A stretch of DNA of 64,000 nucleotides, taken from positions 124,001 to 188,000 of the forward strand of contig NZ_QGGU01000006.1 in the NCBI RefSeq assembly GCF_003148745.1, written 5' to 3'. This DNA comes from Pleionea mediterranea (GTDB taxonomy: Bacteria > Pseudomonadota > Gammaproteobacteria > Enterobacterales > Kangiellaceae). This document shows, piece after piece, positions 10,070-20,960 of this stretch. A model generated the notes under the pieces. The model saw nothing but the letters and a program-made list of their open reading frames with translations. It was not told the origin of the DNA and made no database searches. The position numbers and the translations under genes are program-made. Each line of letters opens with the position of its first letter. Positions within the stretch are counted from its first letter, which is position 1.

Positions 10070-10585
10070 TTACACTTCTTTAATATCTGTAATTTCTGCG
10101 TTCCAATGTTTATGTTTCACCCGAAAATGACGAACGCCATAAGGTGTTTCGAATACCAAGGTGTATTTAAACCATTTATAGCTGTCTTTTACTCTCTTCA
10201 CTTTTAACAAACGAGAGTGCTTTAAGCCAAATTCTTTTCGAGTTTGACGTGCCGCTCGATACACATTGTTAACTGGAAAGAAGGTATCTCTGATTGCACT
10301 TAAATCTGCTTTACGATCGTAAAAAGCTCTGCCGTAACGCGATTTAATGCATTGGCCTCCTGCCAGCTCAATTAAATTTTTAGCGTTCTTACTAAACTTT
10401 CCTCGTATCGTTTCACCCCAGGCATTCCAGCATGTAAATGATTTTTTATAAGGCTTTCGGTGGTAGTTGACGTTCTGCCATTGCTGATCGAAGTGGTGGA
10501 TGCTTTTATTATCTGTGGATTGACTGCCGGCAAGAGCCAGACTTGATAGTGGAATAACTAGTATAGTTAAGATTAAACGAATCAT
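10070..10585 (-). CDS. Hypothetical secreted basic protein
   Basis: About 171 residues. The ATG at 10583-10585 is preferred over the in-frame GTG nine bases upstream because AAAGGTGAG lies at ribosome-site distance from the ATG. An N-terminal signal peptide (IRLILTILVIPLSSLALAG) is followed by a lysine/arginine/tyrosine-rich mature part with two cysteines (SFTCWNAWG, GGQCIKSRYG) that could form one disulfide. No family was recognised. It is probably periplasmic or secreted. It is a single gene, convergent with the M14 peptidase. Confidence 0.65.
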   Translation of the reverse strand: MIRLILTILVIPLSSLALAGSQSTDNKSIHHFDQQWQNVNYHRKPYKKSFTCWNAWGETIRGKFSKNAKNLIELAGGQCIKSRYGRAFYDRKADLSAIRDTFFPVNNVYRAARQTRKEFGLKHSRLLKVKRVKDSYKWFKYTLVFETPYGVRHFRVKHKHWNAEITDIKEV

Positions 10586-10594
10586 ATCACTCAC

Positions 10595-11003
10595 CTTTTT
10601 TGTTGTTGATGAGTTCAGTATGGCAAGCTAGCCTGAATAACAGATTAATCTGAGTCGATTGCATTATGGCAATATTACCAGTGTGTAGATTAAAACGTTT
10701 AGAATGAATGTTGCGTCACTACATTATTTTGAAATCAACAGATTAATTCAGAAGGTTTCTCATTAGCCAGGGAAAACGTCCATCTTGTGTATGGCAATTA
10801 ATCACATATGAGTTTGCTTTTAGCTTTCGTGAATATAGAGCTCTGCTATAAGGTATTGTATTTAGATGGATGTAAAATATGTTGAATGAAAGACTCACTA
10901 AAAATAAAAGTTAATGTTTTGTTCAACATATAATGCAGAGCTTGCATGATGAAGAGGCTACAAAGTTTTAAAGCTGCTAGAAAACGAATGTCAGGCTCAT
11001 TAT
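10595..11003. other. AT-rich intergenic stretch without visible gene
   Basis: About 410 bases between the small secreted-protein gene and the terminator of the 429-residue protein gene. No reading frame with a ribosome site, tRNA or repeat was recognised. It must contain the promoter of the small secreted-protein gene, but no convincing -35/-10 pair was found. Confidence 0.4.
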
Positions 11004-11042
11004 AAAAAGCAGAGCAAGTCAGTAAAGGTCCTTGCTCTGCTT
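11004..11042 (-). terminator. Rho-independent terminator of the 429-residue protein gene
   Basis: AAGCAGAGCAAG and CTTGCTCTGCTT form a perfect 12-bp stem with a 12-base loop. On the minus strand a T-run follows directly. It lies 14 bases past the stop codon of the minus-strand gene. Confidence 0.85.
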
Positions 11043-11056
11043 CAAAGCTCGCTGAA

Positions 11057-12346
11057 TTAAGCTTCTTCCGGTTCTAACTCTTCCATACCAACGGGGCAGC
11101 AACGATACTCCTGAGCGTTTTCCAGCAACTCAATTTGTCGTGCCAGTAATTTGTTTTTAAGTTTTTTATGTTCCAGTTCGAGCTTTATTTTTTCTTGCTG
11201 TGCTTCTTCGCAGGTATTGCAATCATCCAGACAACCTTTCACGACAATGCCGGGAGTAGGTATCGATGTTTTAAAAGAAAAGTTCATTTCGGCGGTAAGC
11301 TCGTCGGTCACTTTCCCATTTTTGTCGATGATTTTGTTACGAACTAAGTCTTGATGGACTTGATTCAGTGCTTCGGTACGTTCTTCGTCGGATATCGGTT
11401 GAGTATTTACATTGATACTGGCATAAGCAACGTGGCTTAGATTAACGGCATTCATTCTAACGGCAGAAACGGGTTGCATTACTTTCGGCTTGGCTTTTTC
11501 TGATGTTGCCAATATCGCGGTAGGAATGACACTGAGTTTTCTGTCCGCAACAACAGGTCGGTTGACAACACTGGAGTCAGCGGCAGGATCAATAACGCGT
11601 GTACGCACAGCCTGAATGGTTACTTTAGTCGTTTGTACTTTATCAACCTGATAGAACAGGTAACTCACCGAGTGACATTGGTTTTTATTTTCGAAGGTTC
11701 TACTGCTACTCTCAAAGTGACTCTCACTTTCACCTTCGGCATGTTGTCGAGTCTGCACTTCACCAATTTGTGTTGCTGTTGCTTCGCGAGTCATCTGCAC
11801 CGATCGATTATGCGATGATTCAGCATGAACGTTTAGCTCACGCATGAAGTCACGGGTTGATTGCGCGTTGTAGCTACCACTGACTGAAACGCTAGGACCA
11901 TTAAAGAGAGTATCGAAGGGGCCGCTGGTGCTGCCTTTGCTTGATGCTTCTCCACTGCTGCTGGAACTGTCGTGAACGGTTTCGCGGCTCTCCAGATCCG
12001 ACATGAACTTTTCAAAAGAGTCCATGTAGTACTGCTCTTCTGCTTTTTGCTCATGGCGATAGGAAAGTTGCGATTCGGCATCGTAAGACCAGCGAGTTTT
12101 TCGATCTTGTGTATAGAGGCGAACTTTTTCACCGGGAAGTAGCGTAGTGCTGTAGATTAAATTACCGAGTTGAAATGGACCTGTGCAACGTTCAACGCGA
12201 ATGTGCATTGCGACTTCTACGGCAATACGACGTCCTCGATTATTAGAATTAACATCGGTGTAATGTTTGAGTCGATAAACAAAGTCCAAATAATCACATT
12301 GTTTGCCATCTATGAGCTCTGGACAGCAGGCTTTGTCATGTTTCAT
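11057..12346 (-). CDS. Unrecognised 429-residue protein with terminal cysteine clusters
   Basis: I do not recognise this family. The start has a good ribosome site (AGGAG six bases upstream). There is no signal peptide or membrane segment. The N-terminus carries KACCPELIDGKQC, then a beta-rich part with LGNLIYSTTLLPGEKVRLY. The middle is polar and low in complexity (residues ~125-145, Ser/Gly-rich, then many Glu/His/Ser). The C-terminal part has GCLDDCNTCEEAQQ followed by a lysine/glutamate/leucine coiled coil and YRCCPVG. The paired cysteines could bind metal or make disulfides. It ends in a strong terminator and has its own spacer upstream, so it is probably monocistronic. Function is unknown. 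Confidence 0.7.
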   Translation of the reverse strand: MKHDKACCPELIDGKQCDYLDFVYRLKHYTDVNSNNRGRRIAVEVAMHIRVERCTGPFQLGNLIYSTTLLPGEKVRLYTQDRKTRWSYDAESQLSYRHEQKAEEQYYMDSFEKFMSDLESRETVHDSSSSSGEASSKGSTSGPFDTLFNGPSVSVSGSYNAQSTRDFMRELNVHAESSHNRSVQMTREATATQIGEVQTRQHAEGESESHFESSSRTFENKNQCHSVSYLFYQVDKVQTTKVTIQAVRTRVIDPAADSSVVNRPVVADRKLSVIPTAILATSEKAKPKVMQPVSAVRMNAVNLSHVAYASINVNTQPISDEERTEALNQVHQDLVRNKIIDKNGKVTDELTAEMNFSFKTSIPTPGIVVKGCLDDCNTCEEAQQEKIKLELEHKKLKNKLLARQIELLENAQEYRCCPVGMEELEPEEA

Positions 12347-12601
12347 GGTTAGCTCCTTGCTTTAGTTGTTTAATCCATACCGAGGAAGCCAATCTAATTC
12401 AAATTACAAATACAAATGGCCTTGATTAGAAAGACTGCCTGTTCCTTGGCAATTCGGTCATGATCATTCTGCGCCAGCTAGAAAAAGTTGCAATAGTAGA
12501 AAAGAGATATAACTCAGACTGCAATGCTAATTACAGGTTTTTAAGATTTGGCTTACTTTCGTAAGTGATGATTGACTACAAAACTATATTGCCGCTGTAA
12601 G

Positions 12602-13735
12602 TTAACGAACGGACTTCAACCAGGTCGCAAGACCACCTTTTAAACTGTGACAGGTAAATCCCAAACGTTTTAACTGTTTCGCTGCTTTTAAACTGCGGGT
12701 ACCAGATTGGCAATAACAAACAATGGTTTTGTTTTTGCTTAGCTTGGATATTGTACCCTCCAGATCAGACAGTGGAATATGTATACCGTTCATATGAAAT
12801 GCGCTACGCTCTGCGTGAGTGCGAACGTCGAGTAACAGAACCTCCTCATTGTTTTTTATTGATTCAAAATAACCAGCTGAAACTTCAAGTGGATCGGATT
12901 CATTACTGGCACAGGCTGCACTATAAAAGTCGTCTAATTCATCGGCTGACTTATGTTGCTGACAAACAATACAGTCGCTGCTTTGGGTTAACTGGATTTG
13001 TCGAAATGTCAGATCGATGGCTTCAACCAACAGCAGTTTATTGTTTAATGGCGTAGGTAAACCGGCCAAAAACTTGATCGCTTCATTGGCCTGAAACATT
13101 CCCAACATACCGGGCAATACGCCCAGTACACCTGCGGTATTGCAGTCAGCAACACCGGTTGGCATTTCTGGAAATAAACAACGGAAACATGCATGGCCGT
13201 CGCCGGGAGTAAATAAAGAACATTGACCTGAAAACTGATGAATGCTGGCGAATACCCAGGGCTTTTTAAGTGTCGCGCAAACATCATTGATCAAATAACG
13301 GGTGGCAAAATTGTCGGTACAGTCCAGTACCAGATCGGCGGGAGCAATTAATGACTCAGCATTATTGAGTGACAAAGGCTCGTTGACGGCATCCAGTGTG
13401 ATTTCTGGATTTAGCTGGCTCAATCGTTGTTTGGCGGCAGTGGCTTTGGGTTGGGCAATATCATCCATACCAAACAGGATTTGCCGTTGTAAATTAGTTA
13501 AGTCAACGGTATCGCCGTCCACCAGTGTGATGTGACCGATTCCGGCTGCGGCAAGATAAAGCAGTACTGGCGAGCCGAGTCCGCCACATCCAATCACCAC
13601 AACATGGGACTGTTTTAATGCTTGCTGGCCTTGCGCGCCAATTTGCGGCAGTTGAATATGGCGTGTATAGCGCAGCCATTCCGAGCCAGAAAACGCTTGT
13701 TGTTCCGGTTTGTTATTTTTGCCGTTGGCTGTCAT
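12602..13735 (-). CDS. thiF: ThiF/MoeB-type adenylyltransferase fused to a rhodanese domain
   Basis: 377 residues. Residues 1-270 are an E1-like ATP-dependent adenylyltransferase: VVIGCGGLGSPVLLYLAAAG for nucleotide binding, VDLTNLQRQILF, and two CxxC pairs (CFRC, CIVC) for structural zinc. Residues ~280-377 are a rhodanese domain with the active loop CQSGTRS (Cys ~342). In thiamin synthesis the enzyme adenylates the ThiS C-terminal glycine, and the rhodanese can carry sulfur to it. It is the last gene of the thiamin operon, 23 bases after thiDE. The same architecture also serves MoaD in molybdopterin synthesis, but the operon favours ThiS. Confidence 0.9.
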   Translation of the reverse strand: MTANGKNNKPEQQAFSGSEWLRYTRHIQLPQIGAQGQQALKQSHVVVIGCGGLGSPVLLYLAAAGIGHITLVDGDTVDLTNLQRQILFGMDDIAQPKATAAKQRLSQLNPEITLDAVNEPLSLNNAESLIAPADLVLDCTDNFATRYLINDVCATLKKPWVFASIHQFSGQCSLFTPGDGHACFRCLFPEMPTGVADCNTAGVLGVLPGMLGMFQANEAIKFLAGLPTPLNNKLLLVEAIDLTFRQIQLTQSSDCIVCQQHKSADELDDFYSAACASNESDPLEVSAGYFESIKNNEEVLLLDVRTHAERSAFHMNGIHIPLSDLEGTISKLSKNKTIVCYCQSGTRSLKAAKQLKRLGFTCHSLKGGLATWLKSVR

Positions 13736-13758
13736 AAGAGTGATTCTTCAGTGTGTGC

Positions 13759-15324
13759 TCACGCTTTATTGGTGTTTATCAGCTTAACAAAATCAGCGGC
13801 GACTTGCTCAGGATCATCTGCCTGTGTGATGGCGCTGATCATGGCTATTGCGTCAACACCGGTTTTTGCCACATCGGCAATTCGCGAACGATTAATGCCG
13901 CCTATGGCGGTCAGTGGGTAATTCAATACGCGGCGCCAGTAACTGAGCCCCTGAAGATCGTGAGGGATCCAGGGCATGACTTTTGAATCGGTAGGGTACA
14001 CAGGACCGCAAGCAATATAAGAGGGCTGGTAACTGTGTGCGCGAGCCACTTCATAATGACAGTGGGTGCTTATGCCAAGCGCAAGTCCGGCTTTCTGGAT
14101 TGCTTCGATATCGGCGGTGTCGAGATCTTCCTGCCCCAGATGTACGCCATAGGCGCCTAGCTTGATCGCCAGTTGCCAGTAATCATTGATAAATAATCGG
14201 CAGTTGTGTTGTTTGGCCAGTTTGATGGCGGATTTAATTTCATCAATTAACGGCTCATCGGCCAGATCTTTTACACGAAGCTGAATAGTGCTCACACCAA
14301 GTGGTGCCAGACGTGGGATCCAGCTGGCGCGATCAACCACCGGATAAAGTCCCATTGCAGGTGAGTTGCAGTCGGTAAATTTGAACGATTCCAGAGCAAA
14401 GTCACCCTGTGACGTTAAGCAGGGCAAATCGATTTGTTTGTCAGGAAAAGCCTGTATGGATACGGGACCTTGTGCCAGATCGTGACCATAACCCAGTCGA
14501 AGCCCCTGATGCACTGCCATTTTAGCAATCACGACCGCGTCATAAATTGGGTATTCCAGTGCCAGTGCCGAGGCCAGTGCCGAGGCAAAAGCACAACCTG
14601 TGCCTCTTGAATTAACCGTATCGAGACGCTTTGATGAAAGCCAGAAGGATTTATTACCATCGCTAAAGTAGTCCTGACACCAGTTATTAAATTGCGGCGA
14701 TTGTGATAAACGATGACCGCCTTTAATAACGACGGACTGTGCGCCCATGGCAAGTAGCTTTTCTGCCGCGTGTTCAACATCCTGATGGTTTTTTATCGGT
14801 TGGCCAGTGAGGGCCACCGCTTCGTCACGATTCGGTGTGATGACACTGATATGAGGGAGCAATTCCGTTTTAAAGCGGGATAAATAGTCGTCATTCGGCT
14901 GACGGTTATTAAGAACGCTTTTATTAAACGTATTGTCATTAGCTGATGCGCTGTCATGCAGCTGTTCGCCACTGGAGGCTTTTAATACAGGATCGCATAC
15001 CCAGGGTACCGGCTGTTTTTCCACAAAGGCTTTTATTTGAGTGATTTGTTGCAGGTTTGCGATTAAACCCGATTTGATCACCGCAAAGGGCAGGGCAGAA
15101 GCGGCTTTTAATTGCGACTCCAGAACCCTGTTGTCGACAGCATTTACCGCGTCAACGCCCGTGTGGGATTGTGCGGTGTTTGCCGTGGTAACTGGAGCAG
15201 TGTGAATACCTAAAGCGGTTTGCGTTCTTATGTCCATGGCAAGACCCGCCATACCAGAACAGTCGTTACCAGCGAGCGTTAAAACAACGGGGCGAACCGG
15301 AGATTTTATTTTCACTTTGATCAT
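13759..15324 (-). CDS. thiDE: Bifunctional HMP-phosphate kinase / thiamin-phosphate synthase
   Basis: A 521-residue fusion. The N-terminal part (about 1-290) is ThiD, which phosphorylates hydroxymethylpyrimidine phosphate: LTLAGNDCSGMAGLAMDIRT, VITPNRDEAVALTG, VVIKGGH, and GTGCAFASALA near the anion hole. The C-terminal part (about 320-521) is ThiE, which joins HMP pyrophosphate with the thiazole phosphate: GVSTIQLRVKDL, YGVHLGQEDLD, GPVYPTDSK, AIGGI. The ThiD start motif is usually AGSDxSGGAG, so the N-D-C-S-G-M version here is divergent. It lies between thiG and thiF in the operon. Confidence 0.92.
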   Translation of the reverse strand: MIKVKIKSPVRPVVLTLAGNDCSGMAGLAMDIRTQTALGIHTAPVTTANTAQSHTGVDAVNAVDNRVLESQLKAASALPFAVIKSGLIANLQQITQIKAFVEKQPVPWVCDPVLKASSGEQLHDSASANDNTFNKSVLNNRQPNDDYLSRFKTELLPHISVITPNRDEAVALTGQPIKNHQDVEHAAEKLLAMGAQSVVIKGGHRLSQSPQFNNWCQDYFSDGNKSFWLSSKRLDTVNSRGTGCAFASALASALALEYPIYDAVVIAKMAVHQGLRLGYGHDLAQGPVSIQAFPDKQIDLPCLTSQGDFALESFKFTDCNSPAMGLYPVVDRASWIPRLAPLGVSTIQLRVKDLADEPLIDEIKSAIKLAKQHNCRLFINDYWQLAIKLGAYGVHLGQEDLDTADIEAIQKAGLALGISTHCHYEVARAHSYQPSYIACGPVYPTDSKVMPWIPHDLQGLSYWRRVLNYPLTAIGGINRSRIADVAKTGVDAIAMISAITQADDPEQVAADFVKLINTNKA

Positions 15325-15451
15325 TATGAACCTTTTAAATTACTGGTAATGGCCGGTGCTGAGTCTGTGATGTGCCGGTCTAAACTTTTTCGCTTGCGTT
15401 TAAACTTAAACGTTAATTTCTATCGTTAATCGTTTTCTTCAATAGTTTAAT

Positions 15452-16234
15452 TTACGGAGCCTGATGCCAGAATGGGGTACCCAGCGTTGGTGTGCTCGGC
15501 TGTGCTAAATCACGCTCTGGCATAATTCCGGCCTGTTGCGCGCATTCACCTGCCTGTATAGCGTGCGAGAAGGCGGTTGCCATTCTAACCGGATCCGTCG
15601 CCTGGGCCACGGCTGTATTTAACAGAACACCATCATAACCAAGTTCAAGTGCCTGTACCGCATGGGAAGGTGAGCCAATACCTGCGTCAACAATAAGTGT
15701 GGTATCTGGCAATCGATGACGCAAGGTTCGTAAGGCGTAAGGGTTCATCAACCCTTTTCCGGTACCTATGGGCGCGCCCCAGGGCATTAAAATACGACAA
15801 CCTGCTTCAACCAGTTTTTCGCACAATACCAGATCGTCGGTGCAATAAGGGAATACTTCAAATCCTTGAGCGATCAATTCTCTGGTGGCTTCCAGAAGGG
15901 CAAAGGGATCCGGTTGTAAATTATAATCGTCGCCAATAACTTCTAGTTTGATCCAGTTTGTGGCAAAAAGCTCTCGTGCCATTTGTGCGGTTGTAATGGC
16001 TTCTTTTACTGAATGACAGCCTGCTGTGTTGGGCAGTAAATTAACGTTTAACTTTTTGATCAGAGACCAGAAGTCATGACCACCTTGTTGTTCAGGGTTT
16101 TGTCGACGCAAAGAAACCGTCACTACCTCGGCACCGGAGGCTTGAATCGACTGCATCATTATTTCCGGTGATGGGTACAAAGCAGTACCAATCAGCAATC
16201 GTGAGTTCAAATGTTTGTCAGCAAGTTGCCACAT
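15452..16234 (-). CDS. thiG: Thiazole synthase ThiG
   Basis: A 260-residue (beta/alpha)8 enzyme. It builds the thiazole phosphate of thiamin from deoxyxylulose phosphate, ThiS thiocarboxylate and dehydroglycine. Family motifs are [27 protein letters not shown], and WIKLEVIGD, which holds the Schiff-base lysine, then [12 protein letters not shown] and [26 protein letters not shown]. It is 35 bases after thiS, its sulfur-carrier partner, and thiO two genes upstream supplies the glycine imine. Confidence 0.95.
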   Translation of the reverse strand: MWQLADKHLNSRLLIGTALYPSPEIMMQSIQASGAEVVTVSLRRQNPEQQGGHDFWSLIKKLNVNLLPNTAGCHSVKEAITTAQMARELFATNWIKLEVIGDDYNLQPDPFALLEATRELIAQGFEVFPYCTDDLVLCEKLVEAGCRILMPWGAPIGTGKGLMNPYALRTLRHRLPDTTLIVDAGIGSPSHAVQALELGYDGVLLNTAVAQATDPVRMATAFSHAIQAGECAQQAGIMPERDLAQPSTPTLGTPFWHQAP

Positions 16235-16269
16235 AGTCTTTCCAAAATAATTTGTATTTAATAGATTGT

Positions 16270-16473
16270 TTAACCACCTTGCATCGGGGTCAGTATTTCA
16301 AGTGCATCATTGTGTTTAAGAGTGATAGTAGAATACTCACTTTTGGGAACAAAGGTTTCGTTTATGGCCAATGCAAATTGCTCGTTTTTAATATTAAGTT
16401 CACGCAAAGCCTCTAACAACTGTGAGTTGTTCAGGGATGTTTGTTTTCCGTTATAGATGATTGAAATACTCAT
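16270..16473 (-). CDS. thiS: Sulfur-carrier protein ThiS
   Basis: A 67-residue ubiquitin-fold protein ending in MQGG. The terminal Gly-Gly is the site of adenylation by ThiF and of the thiocarboxylate used by ThiG. The body ([41 protein letters not shown]) matches ThiS. It lies directly upstream of thiG. Confidence 0.95.
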   Translation of the reverse strand: MSISIIYNGKQTSLNNSQLLEALRELNIKNEQFALAINETFVPKSEYSTITLKHNDALEILTPMQGG

Positions 16474-16598
16474 AATGTTTAATCTATCTGATGTTTATCT
16501 TATTGAGTTAATTGCTTCTAGTCATTTAAATTACTGTTGTAAAAAAAGTATAAAAAACAATCGTAAAATAGTTGATTTGTTATTGGCATTAAAAATCA

Positions 16599-17705
16599 TC
16601 ATTTGTCTTCACAGAAAAGCGTTGCAAATTTATTAGTCTTATTGTGTTGTAACCAATAACTGATTTCTTCTGCAATGGCTGGTGCCAGTAAAAAACCATG
16701 ACGGAATAATCCGTTAATTCTTATAAGTGAATTTTTGGTTAAAACTTTAGGCAAGTTATCGTTTAACGCCGGCCTTACATTAACCCGGCTATCAATCAAG
16801 TTCGCTTCGGCAAAACCACTGTGTAAGCTGTAGGCTGCAGACAGCAATTCAAGACAGGAGCGTACCGTAATAGCCGCGCAGCTTTCTGTTTCTAACTGTG
16901 TTGCACCAATCAGATAGTGATGTTCAGGTTGCGGAACCAGATACAATCGATACCTTGGGTGCATCAGTCGAACAAGATGTTTAATTGAGACTTCCGGTGC
17001 GTAAAGCTTAATGATTTCGCCTCTAACTGCTCTAAGTGTCGACCAGTCAGATTTTGCACCAATGCCTCGGCAATCAAACACCTTATCAAAAGAATAACTC
17101 TGACTGGATGTGTTCACTTTATTGCCGGATAATGACTGGATAAAACAATTACTGTGCCATTGAATGTTCTGTTGTTGTAGCTTTTCCGCTAACACCGCCA
17201 TTACTTTTGTTGGTGATAACCAGGCTTCATTAGCCAGGAAAGTCGCGGAGTCAAATCGCTCAGCGAGCTCGGGATCTTTCTGTTGTAACTGCTGAGCATT
17301 TAACGATACACATTGGTAGTGCTGAATCAGAGGTTTAAGGTTTTGCTGGCTGAATAACCGTTGATTAAATCGTCGTAAATCAGCACGATCCGATCCATGG
17401 GCAACTATCAGGCTGCCGGTATTTTGATAACCAACATTGGCTTGCCATTGTTTAATGTAGTCTGGCCAAAGTGTTAATGATTGCATGCCCATCTCAAAAA
17501 TTAAGGACTCGGCCGTTTCTATTTCTGAGAAGGGCGTTAACATGCCAGCTGCGGTAAACGCAGCCGCGTCGCCTTGTTCTACAGGATCTTTATCAAACAA
17601 AGTAATCTTATGACCATCACACAACAACCGCCATGCCAGCAGCCGGCCCATAATGCCAGCGCCAACAATGGCAATCTTGTAATGCTCCGTTTTGGATTTA
17701 TTCAT
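16599..17705 (-). CDS. thiO: Glycine oxidase ThiO
   Basis: A 368-residue FAD-dependent amine oxidase of the DAO family. It oxidises glycine to the imine used by ThiG, the oxygen-dependent alternative to ThiH. It has the N-terminal dinucleotide fold IAIVGAGIMGRLLAWRLL and ITLFDKDP, then FTAAGMLTPFSE; VFDCRGIGAKSD lies mid-protein. RVNVRPALNDNLPKV and GLFRHGFLLAPAIAEEIS form the C-terminal FAD-closing motif. It sits between thiC and thiS. ThiO rather than ThiH suggests aerobic growth. Confidence 0.92.
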   Translation of the reverse strand: MNKSKTEHYKIAIVGAGIMGRLLAWRLLCDGHKITLFDKDPVEQGDAAAFTAAGMLTPFSEIETAESLIFEMGMQSLTLWPDYIKQWQANVGYQNTGSLIVAHGSDRADLRRFNQRLFSQQNLKPLIQHYQCVSLNAQQLQQKDPELAERFDSATFLANEAWLSPTKVMAVLAEKLQQQNIQWHSNCFIQSLSGNKVNTSSQSYSFDKVFDCRGIGAKSDWSTLRAVRGEIIKLYAPEVSIKHLVRLMHPRYRLYLVPQPEHHYLIGATQLETESCAAITVRSCLELLSAAYSLHSGFAEANLIDSRVNVRPALNDNLPKVLTKNSLIRINGLFRHGFLLAPAIAEEISYWLQHNKTNKFATLFCEDK

Positions 17706-17838
17706 TGTTTAATTTTAATCACTGTATTGTTTACTCACAGATATTTTTAAATAACTGCTCTCAAATAGAACTGCTTTCAAATATAACTGTTTTCTAAAAA
17801 CAAGTGCTTACAAAACCAAATGGTTTAGAAGCGATTTA

Positions 17839-19731
<1,893 letters not shown>

Positions 19732-19845
19732 TCACAGTAATGGGCTTGCGAGGCGAAGGGAGGTGTTTCAGAGGTGCTTGATTCAGTGATGAACTATTCA
19801 CAGTGATAAAGAGTTCTGAATGGACATCATCGGGCTGAATAAGCC

Positions 19846-19953
19846 TTACTCATCCCTACGCCGATACTAACCGGATCAGGTTCTACGGGTTTGTGTTAAA
19901 ACACATCTCAGCTTCCAATCTAATGTTGCCATTAAACCGGGGCACCCCGAGAG
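19846..19953 (-). promoter_or_regulatory. TPP (THI element) riboswitch
   Basis: Read on the minus strand it begins CTCGGGGTGCCCC, continues with GCTGAGAT and then ACCCGTAGAACCTGATC followed by the GGTTAGTATCGGCGTAGGGA segment. These are the conserved P2/J, P3 and P4-P5 elements of the TPP aptamer. It lies in the leader of thiC and controls the whole thiC-to-thiF operon. Confidence 0.95.
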
Positions 19954-20274
19954 CAATGCAGGCATTATAGGGGATAAAACAACAATAAGAAACCGTTGTA
20001 TTGGTAGGTTGTAATTGAGTTTTTTTCATCCGTGTTCTGTTAAGCTGAATGGCTGTTCAACTTAATTAAAATTAAGCTCAGAATACCTTGATAGCAGTGG
20101 GTGTTATGGCAATAATAAGCGTCATTTAGCAGTATTTTCTGAATATGGAATAATGTTCCGAATAAGCAGTATGTTTCGCAAAAGCAGTATATTCCGCAAA
20201 AGTTGCTTACGGCGTATAATAAAATAAATTAAAGACGGCTGATTTTATCCGTCCTATCTTGTGAGGCAGTATTT

Positions 20275-20844
20275 GTGAACAATAAATTAACCATGATTTT
20301 CGCAGCAGGTTTAATATCCACTGCTGCAAGCTCGACACAACCGCATCAGGCATTGATTGATCTGGCGTATTCCGAAGATGATGAGTCTGAACTTAACGGT
20401 GAAACTTTTCGCATACAACTACCGATCAAACAAGGTGTGTTTTTGAGCGGCAGTAAAACGGAAATGGATCAAGACGCTGATACTGCTAGTTTGTTTGATA
20501 CCAGTTATTCAAGACGTGAGCTCGGTGGCGGTTTTCATTGGCAAACATCGCCGGATGCCTCCATGTATCTGGCTTATCATAAAGTTGATTTTGAGCCTGC
20601 CGCAGGGGAGTCTGATAACCTGACCAAATATTCCCTGGGGTGGCGCGGTCGGTTAAGTCAAAGTTTTGAATTAACATTGGAATACAATCAAACGGATTTT
20701 GCTGATTCGGATATTGATAGAGGAGGCTATGTTGCGGGCCTTCATTTTTATGCGACTCCTACTTTTGCAATTACTCTGGAAAGCGAGCGATGGTTTGAGC
20801 AAGACAGATTGTTATTGGGTGTGCGCTTTACATCGGGTCGTTAA
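20275..20844 (+). CDS. Predicted outer-membrane beta-barrel protein
   Basis: 189 residues starting at GTG, with TGTGAGG upstream. It has a short signal peptide (MIFAAGLISTAASST). The mature part shows alternating hydrophobic and polar strands (GETFRIQLPIKQGVFLSGSK, MYLAYHKVDFEP, LTKYSLGWRGRL, FELTLEYNQTDF, GGYVAGLHFYATP, FAITLESERWF, RLLLGVRFTSGR) and ends in an aromatic-rich last strand, as in small barrels. No family name could be assigned. A terminator follows. Confidence 0.65.
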   Translation: MNNKLTMIFAAGLISTAASSTQPHQALIDLAYSEDDESELNGETFRIQLPIKQGVFLSGSKTEMDQDADTASLFDTSYSRRELGGGFHWQTSPDASMYLAYHKVDFEPAAGESDNLTKYSLGWRGRLSQSFELTLEYNQTDFADSDIDRGGYVAGLHFYATPTFAITLESERWFEQDRLLLGVRFTSGR

Positions 20845-20893
20845 TGACTAAAGGTTATTGATTTATCAAGATCAAAGTCGATTTATCAAAATC

Positions 20894-20924
20894 AAAAAAG
20901 AAGGCCAACCGGCCTTCTTTTTTT
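20894..20924. terminator. Bidirectional rho-independent terminator
   Basis: AAAAAAGAAGGCC and GGCCTTCTTTTTTT pair around AACC. Shared by the beta-barrel gene on the plus strand and the RND exporter gene ending at 20961 on the minus strand. Confidence 0.9.
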
Positions 20925-20960
20925 ACTTTTTGAGAGTGGTCTCTTACGAAACCAAAGACT

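Noticed and set aside
14555..14590. Short CCAGTGCCGAGG duplication in thiDE
   Set aside because: Only two copies, in frame, encoding the alanine/serine-rich helix of ThiD (ASALASALALE). No sign of a functional repeat.
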